Assembly (NCBI RefSeq): GCF_035930445.1
Contig: NZ_CP142394.1
Location: forward strand, 1 to 64,000
Length of the DNA stretch: 64,000 bases
Source: Sphingopyxis chilensis
GTDB lineage: Bacteria > Pseudomonadota > Alphaproteobacteria > Sphingomonadales > Sphingomonadaceae
Direction: 5' to 3'
The notes under the pieces: generated by a model
Databases searched by the model: none
What the model saw: the letters and a program-made list of their open reading frames with translations, nothing else
What the model was told of the DNA's origin: nothing
Part shown: one piece after another, positions 1 to 8,396 of the stretch
How positions within the stretch are numbered: the stretch's first letter is position 1
Layout of the letters: every line of letters starts with the position of its first letter
Program-made: the position numbers and the translations under genes

Positions 1-1359
1 ATGAGCGGCGATGCTGCAACGCTTTGGCCGCGCGTGGCGGAAGGGCTGCGTCGCGACCTTGGCGCGCGCACCTTCGATCATTGGCTGAAGCCTGTGCGCT
101 TTGCCGATTTTTGCTCGCTCTCGGGCGTGATCACGCTCGAAACGGTCAGCCGCTTCTCGGCAAACTGGATCAACGAGCGGTTCGGCGACCGCCTCGAACT
201 CGCGTGGCGGCAGCAGCTGCCCGCCGTGCGCGGCGTCATGGTGCGTGGCGGGGCCGCCGCCGACGATCGCGCCGCGGCGCTCGCGGCACCGCCGCTGCCG
301 CGCTTCGATGCGCCGACGCCCGCGGCCAATCCCGCGCTGCTCGGTTTCGATCCGCGGCTGTCGTTCGACCGTTTCGTCGTCGCGCGCAGCAATATCCTCG
401 CCGCCAACGCCGCGCGCCGCATGGCGATGGTCGAGGCGCCGCAGTTCAACCCGCTCTATCTGTGCTCGGGCACCGGGCAGGGCAAGACCCACCTCCTCCA
501 GGCGATCGCGCAGGATTATGCCGCGGCGCACCCGACCGCGAACATCATCCTGATGTCGGCGGAGAAATTCATGCTCGAATTCGTCGGCGCAATGCGCGGC
601 GGCGACATGATGGCATTCAAGGCGCGGCTGCGCGCCGCCGACCTGCTGCTGCTCGACGATCTCCAGTTCGTGATCGGCAAGAATTCGACGCAGGAAGAAT
701 TGCTCCACACGATCGACGACCTGATGACGGCGGGCAAGCGCCTCGTCGTCACCGCCGACCGCCCGCCAGCGATGCTCGACGGCGTCGAGGCGCGGCTCCT
801 GTCGCGCCTCTCGGGCGGACTCGTAGCCGATATCGAGGCGCCCGAGGACGATCTTCGCGAACGCATCATCCGCCAGCGGCTCGCCGCGATGCCAATGGTC
901 GAGGTGCCAGACGCGGTCGTCGCCTATCTGGTCAAGCATTTCACGCGTAACATCCGCGAGCTCGAAGGTGCGCTCAACAAGCTGCTGGCCTACGCCGCGC
1001 TCACCGGCACGACCGTCGACCTGACGCTGGCCGAAGACCGGCTCGCCGAAAATGTCCGCAGCGCGCGCCCGCGCATCACGATCGACGAGATCCAGCGCGC
1101 GGTGTGCGCACACTACCGGCTCGACAAGTCCGAAATGGCGTCGAAGCGCCGCGTGCGCGCGATCGCCCGCCCGCGCCAGGTCGCGATGTATCTCGCCAAG
1201 GAACTCACGCCGCGCTCCTATCCGGAGATCGGGCGCCGCTTCGGCGGGCGCGACCATTCGACGGTGATCCACGCGGTGCGCACGGTCGAGGCGCTCCGCG
1301 TCGCCGACAGCGAACTCGACGCCGAGATCGCCGCGATCCGCCGCGCCCTCAACAGCTGA
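1..1359 (+). CDS. dnaA: Chromosomal replication initiator DnaA
   Basis: AAA+ initiator that binds DnaA boxes and opens the origin. The 452-aa protein has a short domain I/II (about 1-110), the AAA+ domain with Walker A GTGQGKTH (157-164) and Walker B LLLLDD (215-220), and the C-terminal helix-turn-helix with the DnaA signature DHSTVIHAVRTVE (418-430). The ATG is base 1 of the window, which fits a chromosome numbered from dnaA. The gene stands alone: dnaN does not follow and recF lies 40 kb away. A bidirectional terminator follows it. The ribosome binding site is outside the window, so the start rests on the fit to the family. Confidence 0.97.
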   Translation: MSGDAATLWPRVAEGLRRDLGARTFDHWLKPVRFADFCSLSGVITLETVSRFSANWINERFGDRLELAWRQQLPAVRGVMVRGGAAADDRAAALAAPPLPRFDAPTPAANPALLGFDPRLSFDRFVVARSNILAANAARRMAMVEAPQFNPLYLCSGTGQGKTHLLQAIAQDYAAAHPTANIILMSAEKFMLEFVGAMRGGDMMAFKARLRAADLLLLDDLQFVIGKNSTQEELLHTIDDLMTAGKRLVVTADRPPAMLDGVEARLLSRLSGGLVADIEAPEDDLRERIIRQRLAAMPMVEVPDAVVAYLVKHFTRNIRELEGALNKLLAYAALTGTTVDLTLAEDRLAENVRSARPRITIDEIQRAVCAHYRLDKSEMASKRRVRAIARPRQVAMYLAKELTPRSYPEIGRRFGGRDHSTVIHAVRTVEALRVADSELDAEIAAIRRALNS

Positions 1360-1379
1360 TCGACAAGTTTATACCGGGA

Positions 1380-1400
1380 TTATCCCCGGAGATATCCCCA
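1380..1400. promoter_or_regulatory. Two tandem DnaA-box-like 9-mers
   Basis: TTATCCCCG (1380-1388) and ATATCCCCA (1392-1400) each match 7 of 9 positions of the canonical TTATCCACA box. They lie in the same orientation just after the dnaA stop codon. This is a weak match and function is inferred only. Confidence 0.25.
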
Positions 1401-1446
1401 TGCTGCGGGAGGTGGTTTGATCGTCCGCCAGGGTGACGAGAATTTG

Positions 1447-1474
1447 ATGTCTGCTCTCGGTAGAAAGCCGACAT
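1447..1474. repeat. Imperfect inverted repeat in dnaA downstream gap
   Basis: ATGTCTGCT (1447-1455) and AGCCGACAT (1466-1474) are inverted copies with one mismatch around a 10-base spacer. The element reads in frame as a short MSALGRKPTLL peptide, a form I recognise from spurious ORFs produced by interspersed repeats in alphaproteobacterial genomes. I treat it as a repeat, not a gene. Confidence 0.4.
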
Positions 1475-1494
1475 TGCTGCCTCTCCAAACCCAA

Positions 1495-1530
1495 AAAAGG
1501 CCCGCTTTCCTTCCGGAAGGCGGGCCTTTT
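1495..1530. terminator. Bidirectional intrinsic terminator
   Basis: A 16-bp stem (1495-1510 with 1515-1530, one G-T wobble) closes on a TTCC loop. It has an A-run on the left and a T-run on the right, so it can stop both dnaA (+) and the convergent lipoprotein gene (-). Confidence 0.85.
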
Positions 1531-1551
1531 ATTTTCTGGCGTCGAGATCGC

Positions 1552-2241
1552 TCAGCCCTTTTCGGGCGGCGCTACCGTAATCCGAACCCGCTCCCCCGAA
1601 TTGCCGGGAAAGTCGGTGAACATCGCTTCGACGAGGTTCGGGACCAGCGCCTGCAGATTATTGTCGCGCGACTGCGCCTCGGCATGGCCCTCGAACAGGC
1701 GCGAGCCGTCGGCGGCGCGGTTGATCTGCAGGTTCAGCCCGCTGGTGTAGACGGTGTAGCTCGACACGTCGTTATAGCCCCAGCCGGGACCGAAACCGCC
1801 CCACAGGAAGGGATCGCGATAGCCATAGACATAGCGCCGCCCGCCGCGGCCCGCGACGATCACCGGGCGATAGAAGCCGCGGCCGTAATAGCCGCCGTAC
1901 CAGGGGTCGCCGAAACCGGGGCTCGACACGACGCGTTCGCGGCCCTTGTCGACCCCGTAATCCATGCGGACGACCAGGTCGGCGCGTTCGCCGTTCGCCG
2001 CGGGGCGATAGCCGTAACGCGTCAGTTCGCCCGCGACCATATTCGCATATTGGCCGAACTCGATGCCACCCTGCAGCGCGGGGTTGCTTGCCTCGACGAC
2101 GAAGCTCTGGCCCTGCGGCGCGGGCAGTTGCGACTGGAAGCGCGCGACATCGGCCTTGAACGGGGTCGCGCAGCCCGCGAGCGCGAGTGCCGCGCCCGTC
2201 AGGACGGCCAGGCCCAGCCGCCGGAAATTGATCTTGCTCAT
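1552..2241 (-). CDS. DUF4136 lipoprotein
   Basis: Predicted outer-membrane lipoprotein of 229 aa. The start at 2241 is preceded by a GGAG site and gives MSKINFRR, a hydrophobic stretch and a lipobox (LALAGC, Cys24). An upstream in-frame ATG at 2274 would place 11 unhelpful residues before the signal. The mature part is a DUF4136 domain with a Gly/Tyr-rich central segment (about 115-150). The family has no settled biochemical role; some members are linked to envelope stress. It is monocistronic and shares a terminator with dnaA. Confidence 0.8.
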   Translation of the reverse strand: MSKINFRRLGLAVLTGAALALAGCATPFKADVARFQSQLPAPQGQSFVVEASNPALQGGIEFGQYANMVAGELTRYGYRPAANGERADLVVRMDYGVDKGRERVVSSPGFGDPWYGGYYGRGFYRPVIVAGRGGRRYVYGYRDPFLWGGFGPGWGYNDVSSYTVYTSGLNLQINRAADGSRLFEGHAEAQSRDNNLQALVPNLVEAMFTDFPGNSGERVRITVAPPEKG

Positions 2242-2426
2242 CGTCTTGGCTCCGTGATTCGGTTGCGCGTTCACGCCGCGCTTTCATACCATAGACTATG
2301 CCGACGCGACTTAACCTTGGTTGAACCCGTTTCGTCGCACGGCGTTCCACGTACCGATATGGGGACGCGAAACGCCAAGACAAGAAATTTCGCCCTGAAA
2401 CAATGCCGAAACCGCGCGCACAAGCG

Positions 2427-3434
2427 TCAGCGACAAAGCCCCAGTGCGGCATAGGCGGCGTCGAGCGTCGGCTTCGCGAGCGCACGCGCCTTCCCGGCGC
2501 CCTTGTCGAGGATCGCGTCGAGCGCGGCGGTATCGTCCTTGAGTGCGACGAAGCGCGCGTTGATCGGGCCCAGCTTTTCGATCAGCAATTCGCCGAGCGC
2601 GGGCTTGAACGCCCCGAACCCTTGCCCCGCATGGTCGCGCAGCACCGCATCGACGCTCGTATCGGCAAGCGCGGCATAGATGCCGACAAGGTTGCGCGCC
2701 TCGGGACGTCCCTCAAGCCCTTCGGCTTCGGACGGCAGCACCTCGGGATCGGTCTTCGCCTTGCGGATTTTCTGCATCATCGTGTCGGCATCGTCGGTCA
2801 GGTTGATGCGGCTCATGTCCGACGGGTCGGACTTGGACATCTTCGCGGCGCCGTCGCGCAGGCTCATGATACGCGCCATGCCCGCCGGGATGATCGGTTC
2901 GGGCAGCGTGAACACCGGTGCCGCTTCGCTGGCATAATCATTGTTGAATTTCTGCGCGATGTCGCGCGCGAGCTCGAGATGCTGCTTCTGGTCCTCGCCC
3001 ACGGGGACGTGCGTCGTCTGATAGAGCAGCACGTCGGCCGCTTGCAGCACCGGGTAGGTATAGAGCGCCGCCGACGCGCTTTCGCGATTCTTGCCCGACT
3101 TGTCCTTGAACTGCGTCATGCGGTTGAGCCAGCCGAGCCGCGCGGTGCCGTTCAGCAGCCATTGCAGCTCGGCATGCGCGGGAACGCGCGCCTGATTGAA
3201 GAGGATCGAGCGGTCGGTGTCGATCCCGCAGGCGACCAGCGCGGCGGTCATCGCGCGCGTGTTGGCGGTCAGCTCGGCGGGCACATGCGGCATCGAGATC
3301 GCGTGCAGGTCGGCGAGGAAATAAAGCTTCTCGCCCTCCATCTCGTCCTGCATGCGCACCCAGTTGCGGATCGCGCCCAGATAATTGCCGAGGTGCAAAT
3401 TTCCGGTGGGCTGGATGCCCGATAGCGTCCGCAT
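2427..3434 (-). CDS. trpS: Tryptophan-tRNA ligase
   Basis: Class I aminoacyl-tRNA synthetase charging tRNA-Trp in the cytosol. The 335-aa protein has the HIGH-type motif HLGN (14-17) after TLSGIQPTG, and an intact KMSKS loop (198-202). Its length is normal for bacterial TrpRS. It starts 21 bases after the murJ stop on the same strand, so the two are probably cotranscribed; the murJ-trpS pairing recurs in alphaproteobacteria. Confidence 0.97.
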   Translation of the reverse strand: MRTLSGIQPTGNLHLGNYLGAIRNWVRMQDEMEGEKLYFLADLHAISMPHVPAELTANTRAMTAALVACGIDTDRSILFNQARVPAHAELQWLLNGTARLGWLNRMTQFKDKSGKNRESASAALYTYPVLQAADVLLYQTTHVPVGEDQKQHLELARDIAQKFNNDYASEAAPVFTLPEPIIPAGMARIMSLRDGAAKMSKSDPSDMSRINLTDDADTMMQKIRKAKTDPEVLPSEAEGLEGRPEARNLVGIYAALADTSVDAVLRDHAGQGFGAFKPALGELLIEKLGPINARFVALKDDTAALDAILDKGAGKARALAKPTLDAAYAALGLCR

Positions 3435-3455
3435 GTCGATCGTCCCGTCTGAGGT

Positions 3456-5033
3456 TTAGAGTTGGCGTCGGCGCAGCTGGCCGACGGTGTCGCGATTGAC
3501 CACGCCGAACAGCAAGGCGCAACCGAAGAATATGACCGCGCCCGTCGCGACGAGCGCGGCGAGCGCGACGATCCGTTCGAGCACGCCGCCGGTGAAGGCG
3601 CCGCCCGCCAGCGGGATCGCATAATGGAGCGCCGCCGCCATCGCCGCCGCGGCGAGGACGATGCGCGCGATTCGTCCCGCCACCTGCCCGGTCAGGCGGA
3701 ACATTCCACTGCGGTGGAGGATGGCATAGAGCATCGCCACATTGCACCAGGCGGCGACCGACCCCGCCAGCGCAAGCCCCACGATGCCGAGCGGCGGGAT
3801 CAGCAGCAGGTTGAGCGCGATGTTGACCGCCAGCGAAATCGCCGCGGTCCACACCGGCGTGCGCGTGTCCTTGCGCGCGAAGAAATTGGGGACGAGCACC
3901 TTGACCAGCACATAGGCGGGCAGGCCGACGACAAGCCCGCCGACGACCGCGCCGGTCGCAAGCCCGTCGGCGGCGCTATATTGCCCGCCGACGTAAAAGG
4001 CGCTGGTGATCGAGGGGCCCGCGACGAACAGCGCGACGGCGGCGGGCACCGTGAGCAGCATCGCCAGTTCGACCGCATTGCTCTGCAGCCGGAAGGCGCC
4101 GTCGCGATCGTCCTGTGCGACGAAGCGCGACAGCGCGGGCAGGATCGCCGTGCCGAGCGCGATGCCGATGATCCCGAGCGGCAGCTGGTTGAGCCGGTCG
4201 GCCATTGCCAGATAGGTGATGCTCTTGTCGGGCAGCGTCGCGATGAAGAAGAGGTCGATGAAGCGGCTGATCTGATAGACGCCGGCACCGAACACCGCGG
4301 GCAGGATCAGCGCACCCATTTCGCGCACGCCCGCCGTCAGCCGCGGTCGGCGCAACGCGGGGCGAAATCCCGACCGCCGTATCCAATAATAGAGCCAGGC
4401 GAGCTGGAACAGGCCCGACAGCGAGACCGAAATCGCCAGATAGAGCCCGGTTGCCGCCTTCGCCGCTTCGCCGCCGTCGCCGGTGGCGAGGCCGAGCAGC
4501 AGCGCACCGATCAGGCAGATGTTGAGCAGGATCGGCGCGGCGGCGGCGGCGGCGAAGCGCGACAGGCTGTTGAGAACCGCCGCGAACAAAGTCGCGACGC
4601 TCATGAAAGCCAGATAGGGAAAGGCGATCCGCGCCATCAGGACGGCAAGGTCGAAGGTTTCGCCGTCGGCCTGCAGCGCGTCGCTTGCGAACAGCCCCAT
4701 CACCCACGGCATGACGATCAGCAGCAGCGCCGAAAAGACGATCAGCACCGGGATCAGCACCGCGAGCACCGCGTCGGCGAAGGCGCGCGCCTCGCCATGG
4801 TCGCCGTCCTTCGTCATCCGCTGGTTGAACAACGGGATGAAGGCGGCGGCGAATGCGCCTTCGGCGAACAGGCGGCGGAAAATATTGGGCAGCTGGAAGG
4901 CGAGCTGCCACGCGTCGGCGACGCCGCCGGCGCCGAGAATGCGACTGAGCAGCATGTCGCGCGCGAAGCCGAAAATGCGGCTGACCATCGTCAGGCCGCC
5001 GATCGTCCCCACGCTTTTGACGAGGCTGCTCAA
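3456..5033 (-). CDS. murJ: Lipid II flippase MurJ
   Basis: Moves lipid-linked peptidoglycan precursor across the inner membrane. The 525-aa protein is hydrophobic throughout, consistent with 14 transmembrane helices of the MOP/MVF family. It opens with SVGTIGGLTMVSRIFGFARD, the characteristic first-helix region of MviN/MurJ, and contains the LPLGIIGIALGTAILPALS segment typical of the central cavity. It sits between secB (26 bases upstream, same strand) and trpS, suggesting a secB-murJ-trpS run. Confidence 0.95.
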   Translation of the reverse strand: MSSLVKSVGTIGGLTMVSRIFGFARDMLLSRILGAGGVADAWQLAFQLPNIFRRLFAEGAFAAAFIPLFNQRMTKDGDHGEARAFADAVLAVLIPVLIVFSALLLIVMPWVMGLFASDALQADGETFDLAVLMARIAFPYLAFMSVATLFAAVLNSLSRFAAAAAAPILLNICLIGALLLGLATGDGGEAAKAATGLYLAISVSLSGLFQLAWLYYWIRRSGFRPALRRPRLTAGVREMGALILPAVFGAGVYQISRFIDLFFIATLPDKSITYLAMADRLNQLPLGIIGIALGTAILPALSRFVAQDDRDGAFRLQSNAVELAMLLTVPAAVALFVAGPSITSAFYVGGQYSAADGLATGAVVGGLVVGLPAYVLVKVLVPNFFARKDTRTPVWTAAISLAVNIALNLLLIPPLGIVGLALAGSVAAWCNVAMLYAILHRSGMFRLTGQVAGRIARIVLAAAAMAAALHYAIPLAGGAFTGGVLERIVALAALVATGAVIFFGCALLFGVVNRDTVGQLRRRQL

Positions 5034-5059
5034 GTCTTCAGCCCGCCCCGCTCAGGGGC

Positions 5060-5575
5060 TTATGCCTGGCCGACCGTGACTTCGCCGGCCGCTTCGGCCT
5101 GCGTCGCCTGCACCTGTTGCATGAACAGGCCGTGGAAATCGATCGGTTCGAGCAGCAGCGGCGGGAAACCGCCATCCTGCACCGCATCGGCGACGACGCG
5201 GCGCGCGAAGGGGAAGAGGATGCGCGGCGCTTCGGCAAGGAAGAAGGGCTGCAGTTGGTCGTCGGGGACGTTGCGGACGCCGAACAACCCGGCATATTTC
5301 AGGTCGATCACGAAGCTCGTGCCCTGTTCGGTCTTCGACGTCACGTCGATCTTCAGCGTCACTTCATACAGATTGTCGCCGACGCTGTCGGCGGCGATGT
5401 TGAACTGGACATCGACCTGCGGCGCTTCCTGCCACTGATAGACGGCGGGCGCGTTCGGATTTTCGAACGAAAGATCCTTCACATATTGCGAGATCAGGCC
5501 GATCGCCGGGCTCGTGTCTTCGCCGTTCGGCTGCAGGGCGGGATTGTTGAGGTCGGGGCTCGTTTCGTCGGCCAT
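5060..5575 (-). CDS. secB: Protein-export chaperone SecB
   Basis: Cytosolic tetrameric chaperone that keeps preproteins unfolded and hands them to SecA. The chosen ATG (5575) gives 171 aa beginning MADETSPDLNN; the open frame runs further upstream but that part is unlike SecB. Recognisable blocks are YVKDLSFENPNAP, the KTEQGTSFVIDLKYAGLF region, and ILFPFARRVVADAVQDGGFPPL near the C-terminal third. No strong Shine-Dalgarno is visible. It diverges from the Tim44-like gene, an arrangement common in alphaproteobacteria. Confidence 0.95.
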   Translation of the reverse strand: MADETSPDLNNPALQPNGEDTSPAIGLISQYVKDLSFENPNAPAVYQWQEAPQVDVQFNIAADSVGDNLYEVTLKIDVTSKTEQGTSFVIDLKYAGLFGVRNVPDDQLQPFFLAEAPRILFPFARRVVADAVQDGGFPPLLLEPIDFHGLFMQQVQATQAEAAGEVTVGQA

Positions 5576-5820
5576 GATGAAAGGAACTTTCGCTAAAAGA
5601 TGGAAACAATATCCGCATCCGCGCGGCTGTACGGAACCGCGGCGCACGGTTGCCGGGGCGCTTAGCAGCGCCCGGCAGCCAGCACAATGGCCGCCTGAGG
5701 GGTGCGCCGGTTGAGGGGGAATCGTTGACCTGCCCCGCCGGAGCGGTCATGGCTATTTGAAACTAGGCGGCGTATCGCCTATGTATCGACAGATATGTTT
5801 CTGCTCTCCGCATTGGACTT

Positions 5821-6489
5821 TTGCCCGTGACCGCTTTTTCGATCGTCCTGCTCGCCATGATCGCCGCCTTCCTCGGGATGCGGCTCTACTCGGTGCTCGG
5901 CAAGCGCACGGGGCATGAGCAAGAGCCCGTGTTGCCGCGCGAGCGCGCAGCCGCGACGCCGGTCCGCCTCGACGAAGGCGACGGCGCGCCGGCCGTGGTG
6001 CCCGCATCCGCCGACACGGCGGGGCTGGTCTATGAGCCCGGTGCCGAGGCCGGCCTGCGCCAGTTGCTCGCGACCGACCGGAATTTCGACGCCGGCCGCT
6101 TCATGGAAGGCGCCGAGGCGGCGTATCGCATGATCCTCGAGGCCTATTGGAAGGGCGACCGCGACACGCTGCGCGACCTCTGCGACGATGACAGCTACGA
6201 CGCTTTCGTCGAAGCGATCGAAGCCCGCGAAGCGCGCGGCGAAACGTTGGAAAATCGCTTGATCGGTATCGATTCGGCCAAGATCACCGCGGTCGAGATG
6301 AGCCGCAGCGAAGCGCGCGTGACCGTGCGCTACCACGCCGACATCAGCGCGATCACCCGCGATGCCGACGGCAAGCTGATCGCCGGGTCGATGAGCGACG
6401 CGGCACAGGCCGACGATCTCTGGACCTTCCGCCGCCAGATCGGCAGCAACGACCCCAATTGGGTGCTCGACGAAGCCGAATCGGCCTGA
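5821..6489 (+). CDS. Tim44/TimA family membrane-anchored protein
   Basis: A 222-aa protein with one N-terminal membrane helix (about 4-20), a low-complexity linker and a C-terminal Tim44-like domain (about 75-215: FDAGRFMEGAEAAYRMILEAYWKGD and the LWTFRRQIGSNDPNWVL ending). It is related to mitochondrial Tim44, but bacterial members (TimA) have no import motor and their role is little known. The start may be TTG 5821 or GTG 5827; the latter gives the more usual MTAFSIV. It diverges from secB and lies 4 bases before mltA. Confidence 0.85.
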   Translation: MPVTAFSIVLLAMIAAFLGMRLYSVLGKRTGHEQEPVLPRERAAATPVRLDEGDGAPAVVPASADTAGLVYEPGAEAGLRQLLATDRNFDAGRFMEGAEAAYRMILEAYWKGDRDTLRDLCDDDSYDAFVEAIEAREARGETLENRLIGIDSAKITAVEMSRSEARVTVRYHADISAITRDADGKLIAGSMSDAAQADDLWTFRRQIGSNDPNWVLDEAESA

Positions 6490-6493
6490 TCGC

Positions 6494-7819
6494 ATGATCC
6501 GGGCGGTGGGGGCGCCGCGCGCGCGGACTTTCGGATTCGCGCTGTTCGCCGCCCTGCCGCTGCTGTCGGGCTGCGCCTCGGTCGTGCCTGCGGCGGACGG
6601 CAGCCGCCCGGCGACAGCCACCCCCCCGCCATCGCGACCGGCCGGCACCCCGCGTCCCTATGTGCCGCGTCCGTCCGAGCGCCCCGGCGCCGCGGCGCAG
6701 CCGGTTCCCGCCACCCCGCGCGCGCCGCTTCCTGCCGCCGCGACCCCGGCCGAGGCAACGACCGCCGCCGCCAGCGGCGTGATCGCCGGTCCCGATTTCG
6801 CAACGCTCGGCGTGACCGCCGAGCAGGCGGCAGCCGCGCTTGCCGCTTTCCGCATCAGCTGCCCTTCGGTGCAGCGGCGCACCGATACGAGCGGCCTGAC
6901 GTTGGGCGCCGACTGGGGCGAAAGCTGCAGCGCGGCGAAAAACTGGGCGGACAGTGACGCGCTGACCTTCTTCGCGCGCTATTTCGGCACGGTGCAGGTC
7001 GGCGCGGGCACCGCTTTCGTCACCGGCTATTACGAACCCGAAATCGCCGCTTCGCGGGACCAGCGGCCGGGTTATGACATCCCCATCTACCGCCGCCCAG
7101 CCGACCTCGTCGAAGTCGATCTCGGCCAGTTCGCCGACGACCTCAAGGGCCGCAAGATCCGCGGCCGAGTCGAGGACGGCAATTTTGTCCGCTATTACGA
7201 CCGCACGGCGATCGAAAGCGGTGCGCTCGAGGGGCGCGGACTCGAAATCGCCTGGGCAGCCGACGCCGCCGAATTCTTCTTCCTGCAGGTGCAGGGCTCG
7301 GGCCGCCTGCGCCTGCCCGACGGCGGCGTCATGCGGATCGGCTACGACACGCAGAACGGCCGCGGCTATGTCGGCATCGGCAAGTTGCTGCTCGACCGCG
7401 GCGAATTACAGCGCGGGCAGGCATCGATGCAGGGCATCCTCGACTATCTGCGCGCCGATCCGGTGCGCGGCGCCGCGGTGATGAACGAGAACCCCAGCTG
7501 GGTCTTCTTCCGCGAACTCACCGGCCCTGGCCCGCTCGGCGCGCTCGGCGTGCCCGTGACTGGCCGCGCGAGCGTCGCCGCCGATCCCAAATATGTGCCG
7601 CTCGGCGCGCCCGTCTTCCTCTCGCTCGACCGCGCCGAACCGAACGGTCTGTGGGTGGCGCAGGACACCGGCGGCGCGATCAAGGGCGCCAACCGCTTCG
7701 ACAGCTTTTGGGGCGCGGGCGAGGATGCGCGCGCGATCGCGGGCGGTATGGCGGCGCGCGGTTCGGCGCTGCTCCTGCTCCCGCGCGCGAGCATCGCGCG
7801 GCTGATCCCGGCGCCTTGA
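6494..7819 (+). CDS. mltA: Lytic murein transglycosylase A
   Basis: Cleaves the glycan strand of peptidoglycan to 1,6-anhydro ends at the outer membrane. The 441-aa protein has a lipoprotein signal (lipobox LLSGC, Cys27), a long Pro/Ala-rich linker, the MltA domain starting near VTGYYEPEI, and the C-terminal 3D domain with KYVPLGAPVFL, VAQDTGGAIKG and the DFFWG-like DSFWGAGEDA. Only 4 bases separate it from the Tim44-like gene and 1 base from the Smr gene, so the three form an operon. Confidence 0.93.
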   Translation: MIRAVGAPRARTFGFALFAALPLLSGCASVVPAADGSRPATATPPPSRPAGTPRPYVPRPSERPGAAAQPVPATPRAPLPAAATPAEATTAAASGVIAGPDFATLGVTAEQAAAALAAFRISCPSVQRRTDTSGLTLGADWGESCSAAKNWADSDALTFFARYFGTVQVGAGTAFVTGYYEPEIAASRDQRPGYDIPIYRRPADLVEVDLGQFADDLKGRKIRGRVEDGNFVRYYDRTAIESGALEGRGLEIAWAADAAEFFFLQVQGSGRLRLPDGGVMRIGYDTQNGRGYVGIGKLLLDRGELQRGQASMQGILDYLRADPVRGAAVMNENPSWVFFRELTGPGPLGALGVPVTGRASVAADPKYVPLGAPVFLSLDRAEPNGLWVAQDTGGAIKGANRFDSFWGAGEDARAIAGGMAARGSALLLLPRASIARLIPAP

Positions 7820-7820
7820 T

Positions 7821-8396
7821 GTGCCGCGGCGCCTCGCTCCCGACGAAACGGCGCTGTGGAAAAAGGTCGCGGCAACGGTAACGCCGCTGCCGAGGCCGAC
7901 GGCGCCGCTCGCCCCTGCGGCACCGCCGACCGTCAAGCCGCCCAAACCGACCCCGCGCGGCACCGCCGCGCCGGCCGCGCCACCGCGTCCCGCGGTGAAG
8001 CTTCCGCCGCCGCGGCGCGCGCACAGTCAGGCAACGCTCGACGGCCATTGGGACCGCCGCCTGAGGAAGGGGCTTGTCCGCCCCGACATGAGCATCGACC
8101 TTCACGGCCACAGCCTCGCTTCGGCTCAGGCCTTGCTCGACGATGCGATCGGGCGTGCGCTGCTGCGCGGCGCGCGCGTGCTGCTCGTCGTCGCGGGGCG
8201 GCTGCGTCCCGGCGCCGACCGCCTGCCGATGATGCACGGCGACCCGCGCCCGCGCGGTGCGATCCGCGCCTCGCTTCCCGACTGGCTTGCTTATTCGCCC
8301 TATGCCGACCAGATCGTCGCGCTCCGCCCCGCGCACATCAGCCACGGCGGCGGGGGGGCGGTCTATGTGATCCTGCGGCGATCCCGCGAGGATTAA
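7821..8396 (+). CDS. Smr-domain protein
   Basis: A 191-aa protein starting at GTG 7821, one base after the mltA stop. A basic N-terminus (RRLAPDETALWKKV) and Pro/Ala linker precede a C-terminal Smr (MutS2-related) domain from about 90, with DLHGHS and VYVILRR. The usual HGKG turn reads AGRLRPG here, so nuclease activity should not be assumed. The gene ends tail-to-tail with dapE, the stop codons overlapping by a few bases. Confidence 0.88.
   Translation: MPRRLAPDETALWKKVAATVTPLPRPTAPLAPAAPPTVKPPKPTPRGTAAPAAPPRPAVKLPPPRRAHSQATLDGHWDRRLRKGLVRPDMSIDLHGHSLASAQALLDDAIGRALLRGARVLLVVAGRLRPGADRLPMMHGDPRPRGAIRASLPDWLAYSPYADQIVALRPAHISHGGGGAVYVILRRSRED

Noticed and set aside
3462..5438. 658-codon open frame on the + strand
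   Set aside because: It runs antisense through murJ and into secB. Its low-complexity Arg/Asp/Gln-rich translation is the usual shadow of a GC-rich gene.
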